Source: Actinomycetota bacterium (GTDB lineage: Bacteria; Actinomycetota; Acidimicrobiia; Acidimicrobiales; SZUA-35). From it: DNA of 13,489 nucleotides. The stretch spans positions 1 through 13,489 of the forward strand of contig JAQCHM010000045.1 in assembly GCA_027730885.1 (NCBI GenBank). The letters run 5' to 3'. Positions 1 through 5,151 of the stretch are shown piece after piece. How positions within the stretch are numbered: the first letter of the stretch is position 1; every line of letters starts with the position of its first letter. The notes beneath the pieces were generated by a model. The model worked only from the letters and a program-made list of their open reading frames with translations. It had not been told where the DNA came from and did not search any database. The position numbers and the translations under genes are program-made.

Positions 1-216
1 GAGCTGGGCATCACCATCAATGCCATCTGTCCAGGAGCGACCGGCGAACTCGTCAACCGACTCCCGGCCGGACTCGCGGTTTTGGCGCCCGACGTTCTCG
101 CCGCGGCGATGGTGTCGGTAGCCACCGACGGTGGGACCGGACGAGCAGCAAGCGTGGTAGCCGACCGCAACCCCGTCGTGCAGTTCCACGAATTCAGCGA
201 AGTCGAAGGTTTCTAG
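1..216 (+). CDS. Short-chain dehydrogenase/reductase, C-terminal part (5' end outside window)
   Basis: Reading frame 1 is open from the window edge to the TAG at 214-216, giving 71 residues. The segment ITINAICPGAT near the start matches the conserved N-x-x-x-P-G motif after the active-site Tyr-Lys in classical SDR oxidoreductases, where it lines the NAD(P) nicotinamide pocket. The glycine-rich cofactor motif and the YxxxK motif would lie upstream, outside the window. The tail after PGAT is an SDR-like helical stretch ending in acidic residues. The next gene starts 22 bases downstream on the same strand behind a strong Shine-Dalgarno, so this is probably the preceding gene of the oxygenase operon. 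An SDR beside a Rieske oxygenase is often a dihydrodiol or alcohol dehydrogenase acting on the hydroxylated product; that role is inferred. Family membership is fairly secure, the substrate is unknown. Confidence 0.75.
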   Translation, partial: ELGITINAICPGATGELVNRLPAGLAVLAPDVLAAAMVSVATDGGTGRAASVVADRNPVVQFHEFSEVEGF

Positions 217-238
217 CGCACCCGAGAGGAGAAGGAAG

Positions 239-466
239 ATGCCGGGATTGAAACACCCACTGAGCGGAGCGGTCTACGACGTCACCGAGGACGGCACGAT
301 CAGCGTCACCACCGCGGACACGTGGGGACGATTCGACCGCGAGGGCGTGTGGATCGAAGGCGACCTTCGCTCTTGCGACCCTCAAATGTGCAACTGGCTC
401 GCGTCGGGCCGCTTCCAACTCGCGTCCCGGCGGCCCAACGCATATACAAATGAGGAAGTGTCATGA
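239..466 (+). CDS. Small conserved-looking protein of unknown function, coupled to the Rieske oxygenase gene
   Basis: A 75-residue soluble protein with no signal peptide or membrane segment. The ATG at 239 follows a purine-rich ribosome binding site (GAGGAGAAGGAAG, roughly 226-238). The N-terminal part reads like a small beta-rich domain (LKHPLSGAVYDV, then repeated Thr/Val-rich strands). The core has a GVWIEGDLR segment and two cysteines, C46 and C51, in a C-x4-C arrangement followed by NWLA. Its stop overlaps the start of the Rieske gene (ATGA at 463-466), so the two are almost certainly translationally coupled and needed in similar amounts. From memory, small proteins of this general form sit beside oxygenase alpha subunits in other actinobacteria, but no function is established that I can name. 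Possibilities are an assembly or accessory factor, or a small structural subunit. A ferredoxin is unlikely, because two cysteines are too few for a cluster within one chain. Confidence 0.72.
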   Translation: MPGLKHPLSGAVYDVTEDGTISVTTADTWGRFDREGVWIEGDLRSCDPQMCNWLASGRFQLASRRPNAYTNEEVS

Positions 467-1827
467 CGACCCTCGAGCCTGCGCCGCCGAGATCGGATGC
501 GGTCACATACCAGCAGATCCTGGACACCGATACCCACACCGTCCCTGCCGTGTTGCGCCGAACGAGCGATGTCCGGTTCACCGACGCCGACATCCCCATC
601 AGTCGGTATATCAGCCGCGAGTTCCACGAGCTGGAGAAGGAAAAACTGTGGAACCGGGTCTGGCAAATGGCCTGTCGCTCCGAAGACATGCCCGCGGTCG
701 GCGACACCCTTCGCTACGACATTGCGGACCGGTCCTATCTGATAGTCCGCACCGCACCTCACGTCATCAAGGGCTACTACAACGCCTGCCTTCATCGGGG
801 CCGGATGTTGCGCGAGTTCGACGGACGCGTGGACGAGATTCGGTGTCCGTTCCATGGCTTCTGCTGGGAGCTCGATGGTGGTCTCAAGCAGGTTCCATCG
901 GGCTGGGATTTTCCGCATGTGTTGGCACGCTCCGACGAGTTCCGGCTTCCCGAGGTGAACGTGGACACCTGGGGTGGATTCGTTTTCCTCAATCCCGACG
1001 AGAACTGCGAACCTCTCACCGCATTTCTCGGCGACCTTCCCGACCACTTCGCCGACTGGGACCTCGAGAACCGCCACAAGAGCGCGCATGTCGCCAAGGT
1101 GATTCGCTGCAACTGGAAGGTCGCGTCCGAGGCGTTTGCCGAGGCACTTCACGTGGTTGCCACCCACCCTCAGATCTTGCCGAGCATCGGCGACGCCATC
1201 ACGCAATACGACGTCTGGGGCAACTTCAGCCGGGCGATATCTCCCAACAACACACCCAGCCCGCATCTGCGTTGGACCCCGACCGAACAGGAGATGTTCG
1301 ATGTGCGGACCGACCGCCGTCTTGGTGACGATCCCGTCCAACTGATCCCCGAGGGCATGACTGCACGGGAGTACACGGCGGCAGCCGCCCGGAAAATGTG
1401 GCGGCCAATCGTCGGCGATCGTGTGGATCGAATGAGCGACGCCGAGTTCAACGACTCGTTCTATTACACGGTGTTTCCGAACTTTCACCCCTGGGGGGCG
1501 TTCAACGCCATCACCTATCGCTTCAGACCGAACGGTGATGACCATGAGAGCTGCATAATGGAATGCATGTTCCTCCTGCCCTTCGGCGACAGGGAGCGGC
1601 CACCTTCCGCGGCGGTCAACTGGCTCGGCCCCGATGACGAATGGGTCGAGCACGCGCCCGAGCTGGGCGGGCTGGCCCGGGTATTCAACCAGGACACCTT
1701 CAACCTGCCGAAAGTACAGCTCGGCCTCCATGCGATGAAGAAGCCGGGCGTCACCCTGGCGAACTATCAGGAACTGAAAGTCCGTCATCTCCATGTGCTG
1801 CTCGACGCGTGGCTCAGCCGGGATTGA
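463..1827 (+). CDS. Rieske [2Fe-2S] aromatic-ring-hydroxylating oxygenase, alpha subunit
   Basis: A 454-residue cytoplasmic protein, the usual length for catalytic alpha subunits of Rieske non-heme iron oxygenases, which use O2 and two electrons to hydroxylate aromatic or alicyclic compounds. The Rieske motif is complete: C109-x-H111, then 16 residues, C128-x2-H131 (CLHRG and CPFHG). The catalytic domain carries NWK followed by E227-A-L-H230-x4-H235. The usual bridging Asp before the iron ligands is Glu here (ExxHxxxxH). D411 in FNQDTFNL is the likely third iron ligand, completing the 2-His-1-carboxylate site. The gene starts inside the stop of the 75-residue gene and is followed after 8 bases by a SnoaL-like gene. 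No ferredoxin or reductase is present, so electrons must come from proteins encoded elsewhere. The family is certain; the substrate (aromatic acid, terpenoid, steroid or other) cannot be read from the sequence. Confidence 0.95.
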   Translation: MTTLEPAPPRSDAVTYQQILDTDTHTVPAVLRRTSDVRFTDADIPISRYISREFHELEKEKLWNRVWQMACRSEDMPAVGDTLRYDIADRSYLIVRTAPHVIKGYYNACLHRGRMLREFDGRVDEIRCPFHGFCWELDGGLKQVPSGWDFPHVLARSDEFRLPEVNVDTWGGFVFLNPDENCEPLTAFLGDLPDHFADWDLENRHKSAHVAKVIRCNWKVASEAFAEALHVVATHPQILPSIGDAITQYDVWGNFSRAISPNNTPSPHLRWTPTEQEMFDVRTDRRLGDDPVQLIPEGMTAREYTAAAARKMWRPIVGDRVDRMSDAEFNDSFYYTVFPNFHPWGAFNAITYRFRPNGDDHESCIMECMFLLPFGDRERPPSAAVNWLGPDDEWVEHAPELGGLARVFNQDTFNLPKVQLGLHAMKKPGVTLANYQELKVRHLHVLLDAWLSRD

Positions 1828-1835
1828 GGATCGAC

Positions 1836-2273
1836 ATGGACCTTCAAGATGTCATCGACGAGCTGTCGATTCGACGACTCGTGGACACGTTCTGTGACGG
1901 TGTCAACAGCCGAGACGCCGACCTGTGGAGCTCCGTATGGGCCGACGACGGCGCTGAGTTTCGCCTTGGCGAAAATGACATCGTCGGAAAGGACGCCATC
2001 GTTGCCGGGTTCAAGAGCGGCATCGTCGCCTACGACCTTCTGGTTCAGGTAGCGACGAACGGGCGTATCGAGATCACCGGCGATACCGCCACCGGCAGGT
2101 GGTACATGCTCGAGATCACTTCCTTGGCCGGCGGCGCCGACTCGCAACATCTGGGACTGTGCCGCGACGAATACACCCGGAGCGCTGACGGCTGGAGGCT
2201 CCAACGAAGGGAGGTTGAGCGAATCTACAAAGGCACCGCCGCCCTCGACGGTTGGACGCGACCCGTTGTCTGA
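1836..2273 (+). CDS. SnoaL-like / NTF2-fold protein (possible small subunit or isomerase partner of the oxygenase)
   Basis: A 145-residue protein. The ATG at 1836 comes 8 bases after the oxygenase stop, with GAGG at about 1826-1829 as the ribosome binding site. The N-terminus (VIDELSIRRLVDTFCDGVNSRDADLWSSVWADDG) is the hallmark opening of SnoaL_4-type cone-fold domains: a helix with IRxLV, then an R/D-rich turn and a W followed by an acidic segment. Middle strands GRIEITGD and GRWYMLEI and a terminal strand GWRLQRREVERIY complete the NTF2-like barrel. Beta subunits of ring-hydroxylating dioxygenases share this fold but are usually nearer 160-190 residues, so the protein could be a reduced beta subunit, a ketosteroid-isomerase-like enzyme or a dehydratase. 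Tight packing behind the alpha subunit supports joint function. The fold is well supported; the role is inferred. Confidence 0.87.
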   Translation: MDLQDVIDELSIRRLVDTFCDGVNSRDADLWSSVWADDGAEFRLGENDIVGKDAIVAGFKSGIVAYDLLVQVATNGRIEITGDTATGRWYMLEITSLAGGADSQHLGLCRDEYTRSADGWRLQRREVERIYKGTAALDGWTRPVV

Positions 2274-2380
2274 CGATGTCGAACTCGCCCTGTTCCGTTC
2301 GTGGTCGCTCGCCGTTGCTCTCGGCGCCGACGGACTCCATGCCGGCATCATTGTTCTGCGCTGCCGGGAGAACCAGCGAT

Positions 2381-2400
2381 AGATATAGATAGATATAGAT
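2381..2400. repeat. AT-rich 10-bp tandem repeat
   Basis: The unit AGATATAGAT occurs twice in direct succession and is preceded by a partial copy (GAT at 2378-2380). It is a local AT-rich island within GC-rich surroundings. It could be simple-sequence slippage or a DNA-unwinding or promoter-like element; nothing shows which. Confidence 0.7.
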
Positions 2401-2481
2401 ACTGCGCGCAACCCCAAACCAGCTGGACTCGAGCGGGATTCTGCTACCACTTGCTCGCGCAGAGATCGAACACGCTTTCCC

Positions 2482-2498
2482 GCAGAGCAAGGCTCTGC
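2482..2498. repeat. Hairpin GCAGAGC-AAG-GCTCTGC
   Basis: A perfect 7-bp inverted repeat with a 3-base loop. There is no following T-run on either strand, so it is not a standard intrinsic terminator. Its core (CAGAGC...GCTCTG) reappears at 2672-2687 on the other side of a small ORF. Confidence 0.6.
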
Positions 2499-2522
2499 TC
2501 GATGAGCCCCCACCGTCGAGGA

Positions 2523-2660
2523 ATGATCAGTGACCTTGCGTGGCACTTCGACTTCGAGACCGCCGAGCGTCAGTTCGAAGTCGACATCGAGAACGCTCTG
2601 ACGGGGATTCGCGCCCGGGTCCGGTCACGCGGGCTCCAGCGGAGCGAGGAGATCGACTGA
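2523..2660 (+). CDS. Possible small ORF or gene remnant, unknown function
   Basis: A 45-residue frame from ATG 2523 to the TGA at 2658-2660. The composition is protein-like rather than random: FDFETAERQFEVDIENAL is an amphipathic, acidic helix-type stretch, followed by RARVRSRGLQRSEEID. Codon third positions favour G/C like the neighbouring real genes. A GAGG sits only about two bases before the ATG, too close for a good ribosome binding site. The frame stays open upstream to 2301, but that part is Arg/Ser/Cys-rich and does not look coded. It may be a short independent protein or the surviving C-terminal end of a decayed gene. I recognise no family. The ORF lies between two similar hairpins. 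Confidence 0.3.
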   Translation: MISDLAWHFDFETAERQFEVDIENALTGIRARVRSRGLQRSEEID

Positions 2661-2671
2661 GCACGCTCCGA

Positions 2672-2687
2672 CAGAGCGGATGCTCTG
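2672..2687. repeat. Hairpin CAGAGC-GGAT-GCTCTG
   Basis: A perfect 6-bp inverted repeat with a 4-base loop, 12 bases after the stop of the 45-codon ORF. It shares its stem core with the hairpin at 2482-2498. There is no T-run, so terminator function is doubtful. The pair could be related repeats or binding sites. Confidence 0.55.
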
Positions 2688-2934
2688 ACCGAGACCGTTC
2701 CGGCCGGATTCGAACCCACTGGCCCCAGACCAATCGTGCCGATAGCCCAGGGATGGCCTGGCGGGCGGCGTGGCCACTGTGGCGCTCGTCGGTGCTTGGC
2801 CCTGACATTGCCCGCCAAGATCAGCGCCTTCGGAGCCTTGTCGGCGCCTCGATCACCGCACCAAGACTCCCTGTGGCGTGCACGGGCCTACGAGTGCCGG
2901 ACTCGAGGCCAAGTTCCTGAGTGCATCGCTCGAT

Positions 2935-2960
2935 CAGCGTGTTCGACCAGCGTGTTCGAC
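2935..2960. repeat. 13-bp perfect tandem repeat
   Basis: CAGCGTGTTCGAC occurs twice head to tail, followed by a degraded third copy beginning CACGTGTCCG at 2961. No gene covers it. It may be slippage or recombinase/regulator half-sites. Confidence 0.7.
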
Positions 2961-3082
2961 CACGTGTCCGTCGCGAGGCGCGACCCCCCGAAGGGTCATG
3001 AGGATCGCACAAAACGGAGTCTACAGATCAGTCTATGGCACCCGAGGCGGCCACCACGCTTAACAAGGCCGCAGTAAAACGT

Positions 3083-3172
3083 CGAGAAACCGTTGCTATT
3101 ACAACGAGTTTTGAGTACGCCCCCCGGGACTTGAACCCGGAACCTGCGGATTAAGAGTCCCGAGAAAACCGT
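3083..3172. repeat. Imperfect direct repeat flanking the tRNA fragment
   Basis: CGAGAAACCGT at 3083-3093 and CGAGAAAACCGT at 3161-3172 differ by one inserted A and lie on either side of the tRNA-Lys 3' half. Paired short repeats around a core are typical of recombinase arm sites in phage-type att regions. Chance similarity cannot be excluded at this length. Confidence 0.4.
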
Positions 3173-3204
3173 CCAGGAAATCCGGCACGGTCCAGATAGC
3201 AACG
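3091..3204. repeat. 9-bp inverted repeat flanking the tRNA fragment
   Basis: CGTTGCTAT at 3091-3099 is the exact reverse complement of ATAGCAACG at 3196-3204. The left copy also forms its own small stem, CGTTG at 3091-3095 with CAACG at 3102-3106. The arrangement encloses the tRNA-Lys 3' half. Confidence 0.5.
3117..3160 (-). pseudogene. 3' half of a tRNA-Lys(CTT) gene: probable attachment-site scar
   Basis: Read on the minus strand, the sequence begins at GGA of the anticodon stem, continues through the loop CTCTTAA (anticodon CTT at 3155-3153, lysine) and TCC, then through the variable region to a T-arm with stem CCGGG/CCCGG around loop TTCAAGT and a G-rich acceptor 3' strand. The sequence before the anticodon stem has no D-arm and no matching acceptor 5' strand, and the acceptor tail drifts into GCGTAC. 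This is therefore not a working tRNA gene. Integrative elements and phages often carry or leave behind exactly this portion, from anticodon loop to 3' end, as their att core, so the fragment most likely marks an integration boundary. No integrase gene is visible in the window. Confidence 0.7.
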
Positions 3205-3258
3205 AATAATCCGGTTCTCAGTCCAGCCAGTCCGGCCCAGTCCGGCCAGTACCAGAAA

Positions 3259-3282
3259 GTTTGGCACCCGGTTTGGCACCCG
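3259..3282. repeat. 12-bp perfect tandem repeat near the tRNA scar
   Basis: GTTTGGCACCCG occurs twice in direct succession. Being 12 bp long it keeps reading frame. On the minus strand one frame reads GAKPGAK and ends at a TGA at 3220-3218, 58 bases before the tRNA fragment. It may be the frayed end of a lost integrase gene, or non-coding recombinase half-sites. Confidence 0.6.
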
Positions 3283-3402
3283 ATCCGGGGACCGCATCAC
3301 AGCGGAGCAGGCGACGAGCCCTTTCGGCAGATCTGTGATTGGGTGGTGCGGGTGCCGGGTCGGGCTGGCGAGATGGTCCGGTGGCAGGTACCGAGGCGAG
3401 AA

Positions 3403-3419
3403 GATATAGGCTCGGGCAG
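3403..3419 (+). promoter_or_regulatory. Candidate -10 element for leaderless transcription of the FAH-family gene
   Basis: GATATAGGCT at 3403-3412 contains TAGGCT (3407-3412), which fits the actinobacterial -10 pattern TANNNT. It lies 6 bases before the GTG at 3419, so transcription would begin at or next to the start codon. No Shine-Dalgarno precedes the GTG and no clear -35 box is visible. Leaderless GTG/ATG transcripts are common in actinobacteria; use here is inferred. Confidence 0.4.
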
Positions 3420-4270
3420 TGCGAGTGGTCGAATACGAGGGCGCGTCTGGAAAGGCAGCGGTCGGTGTTGTCGTCGGTGACGGCGTCTGTGATCTGACAG
3501 CGCGGTATCCGGGAAAGGCGCGCTGTGTGCATCACCTGTTGCAGTCCCCTGATTGGCACACGCTGCTCGAACCCGATCTCGTCGCGGACGTCGCTCTCGA
3601 CGAGATCCGGTTTCTGCCGCTGCTGGCCGATACCGGACGCGTTTTTGCGGCGGGGCTCAACTACCCCAAGAAGTCCCCGGCGGGGGAGCAGCCGCCGACC
3701 CCGACGTTTCCGCCGTGGTTCTCGAAGGTGCCGGGCACGCTGGTCGGTCACGGCCAGGCTCTGCTCGCTCCGAGCGTTTCCACAACGTTTGACTACGAAG
3801 CCGAACTTGCGGCCGTGCTCGGTAGGGGCGGGCGCCACATCGCGGTGGCTGACGCCCCTGGGTTGGTCGGCGGTTGGACCTGTTTCAACGACGGGTCGGT
3901 GCGCGAGTGGCAGCGTCATAGCGTCAATGCCGGAAAGAACTTCGAGCGGTCGGGTTCGATCGGACCGTGGCTGGTGACCGCCGATGAGATCCCCGATCCC
4001 CAGAACTTGCGCCTGATGGCTCGGGTCGATGGTGAGCTCCGCCAGGACGCGAGCACCGCCGAGATGATCTTCAGCGTGGCCGAGATCATCAGCTACCTCT
4101 CCCAAGCAATCGAGTTGCGCCCCGGCGACGTCATAGCCACCGGCTCGCCCGAGGGAACCGGGGGCTCGTTCGATCCGCCCCGCTACCTGATCGCGGGCCA
4201 AACCGTCGAGATCGAGATCGAAAAGATCGGCGTGCTCCGCAATCCGGTGATCGCCGAGACGCCAGCGTGA
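3419..4270 (+). CDS. Fumarylacetoacetate hydrolase (FAH) family enzyme
   Basis: A 283-residue cytoplasmic enzyme of the FAH superfamily. Members hydrolyse C-C bonds of diketo acids (fumarylpyruvate, acylpyruvates) or isomerise and decarboxylate ring-opened aromatics, using a divalent metal. RVFAAGLNYPKK begins the catalytic domain. DYEAELAAVLG supplies metal ligands E127 and E129. FNDGSVREWQ is a variant of the family's NDVSARDxQ and supplies D158. K173 lies in GKNFERSGSIGPWLV, and GDVIATGSPEGTG (near residue 240) is the conserved C-terminal signature. The N-terminal ~75 residues form the small domain seen in many bacterial members. The GTG start at 3419 is chosen because MRVVEYEG fits family N-termini and a -10-like box sits just upstream. 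The gene stands alone on the plus strand, after the gene-poor region and convergent with the bicupin gene. The family is certain; the exact reaction is not determinable. Confidence 0.93.
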   Translation: MRVVEYEGASGKAAVGVVVGDGVCDLTARYPGKARCVHHLLQSPDWHTLLEPDLVADVALDEIRFLPLLADTGRVFAAGLNYPKKSPAGEQPPTPTFPPWFSKVPGTLVGHGQALLAPSVSTTFDYEAELAAVLGRGGRHIAVADAPGLVGGWTCFNDGSVREWQRHSVNAGKNFERSGSIGPWLVTADEIPDPQNLRLMARVDGELRQDASTAEMIFSVAEIISYLSQAIELRPGDVIATGSPEGTGGSFDPPRYLIAGQTVEIEIEKIGVLRNPVIAETPA

Positions 4271-4284
4271 GAGGCGCTCCTTCG

Positions 4285-4303
4285 TCGCGGTTACTCATCG
4301 CGA
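4285..4303. terminator. Weak hairpin between convergent genes
   Basis: TCGCG at 4285-4289 pairs with CGCGA at 4299-4303 around a 9-base loop, in the 46-base gap between the convergent FAH-family and bicupin genes. The location is right for a shared terminator, but the stem is short and no T-run follows on either strand. Confidence 0.2.
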
Positions 4304-4316
4304 GAGGGGCAGGTGT

Positions 4317-5090
4317 CTACAGCTGAGCCGTGACTGGCCGATAGGGTGCGAGCAGCAGAAGCTCGCAGCCGGCTGACCCGGCGACGAGTGGGCCGTAGCG
4401 TGTGTCCGTCGCGGACCATCGAAGCTGATCGGGGCGATAGATGTCTTCGTCGGCGATCGAGACCTCGCCGTCAGTCGGTATCAGGATCGACTCGCATCCG
4501 TGCTTCAGAGAAGCAAGCTGCTCACCCGGCTCGAGTTTGATCATGGCGGCGTGGATCCCGAAGGTGGAGAGGATCCGACCCGGGACCGGTCGAGCGATTC
4601 CGTCGACAGGAAGTGAGATCTCCTGCCAGGGGCCGTCAGCCCACCGTGCCCGCCACCAGCTGTCGGATCCCGGTGGGGTGAGGTCATCGCGCCCGGCGGC
4701 CTGCTGTGCGTCGTCCGCGTATGAGACACTCGGTCTTCCACCGAAGGTGAAGGTGTAGAACAGCGAGCCGTCGGCGCCGGTCGTTTCAGGGCCGTAGACC
4801 GTGCCAGCTTTGACGAATCGCAGGTCGCCTGCCCGGTACGTCGTTGGTTGCCGGGCAGAGCCGACTTGACCCGGCTCGGCTGCCATCGACACCGATCCTC
4901 CCGTGTAGAGGTATACGACGTCGAAGGGGTGGTAGTGCGCGGGCGACACTGAGGTTGCCGGATGCTTGGCCTCGACTATCCACGGATCCTCTTCTCGGAG
5001 CCATCGAACGTCGGTGGTCGTCTCGTCGGCGAGGCCCTCCTCGAAGCCTTCCCACGCGACCGAACTACGGTCGATTCGTTCCCAATTCAC
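4317..5090 (-). CDS. Bicupin-fold protein, possible metal enzyme of the catabolic operon
   Basis: A 257-residue cytoplasmic protein. The start is the GTG at 5090-5088, preceded by AGGAG with a 7-base spacer; the frame is open further upstream but has no better start. Cupin domain 1 has AHYHPFDVVYLYTGG (H52, H54, and D57 where Glu is usual), then YRAGDLRFVKAGTVYGP, where the motif-2 His is replaced by Tyr99. Domain 2 (about 180-250) has LKHGCESILIPTDGEV with a single His (H197) and ends in GCELLLLAP. The two halves make a bicupin, but neither has a full metal-binding His3-Glu set, so activity like gentisate dioxygenase is doubtful. A one-metal enzyme with an altered site, a hydrolase or a ligand-binding cupin are all possible. 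It is the last gene of the minus-strand operon, 61 bases after an amidohydrolase gene. Confidence 0.83.
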   Translation of the reverse strand: MNWERIDRSSVAWEGFEEGLADETTTDVRWLREEDPWIVEAKHPATSVSPAHYHPFDVVYLYTGGSVSMAAEPGQVGSARQPTTYRAGDLRFVKAGTVYGPETTGADGSLFYTFTFGGRPSVSYADDAQQAAGRDDLTPPGSDSWWRARWADGPWQEISLPVDGIARPVPGRILSTFGIHAAMIKLEPGEQLASLKHGCESILIPTDGEVSIADEDIYRPDQLRWSATDTRYGPLVAGSAGCELLLLAPYRPVTAQL

Positions 5091-5151
5091 AGCGGCGCTC
5101 CTATGCGACGGCCATTCCCCCGGTGATCTCCAGCTCGCTCGTCTATCCGGG

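Larger units (their letters stand above)
2274..3418. other. Long gene-poor region with repeats, hairpins and tRNA-derived sequence
   Basis: No convincing full-length gene lies between the oxygenase operon and the FAH-family gene. Visible items: a short coding-like frame with a possible TTG start at 2266 running to TAG at 2380-2382; an AT-rich 10-bp tandem repeat at 2381-2400; a hairpin at 2482-2498; a 45-codon ORF at 2523-2660; a second similar hairpin at 2672-2687; a tRNA B-box match at 2706-2716 (minus strand); a 13-bp tandem repeat at 2935-2960; a tRNA-Lys 3' half at 3117-3160 (minus strand); and a 12-bp tandem repeat at 3259-3282. Longer ORFs here are Arg/Ser-rich and look like chance frames of GC-rich DNA. 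The mix of broken short frames and a split tRNA suggests decayed mobile DNA or an island boundary (inference). Confidence 0.6.

Noticed and set aside
382..1794. Long open frame on the minus strand (470 codons) across the Rieske gene
   Set aside because: It is exactly antisense to a gene with complete Rieske and iron motifs. Its translation has no recognisable domain, and long antisense frames are expected in GC-rich DNA.
2527..2818. Minus-strand frames over 2527-2818
   Set aside because: Arg/Ser/Pro-rich with no motif; they run through hairpins and the B-box match and look like chance frames.
3218..4201. Minus-strand open frame of 327 codons across the FAH-family gene
   Set aside because: It is antisense to a clear FAH enzyme and its product is not family-like. 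Only its last ~30 codons lie outside the FAH gene, and these are discussed as a finding.
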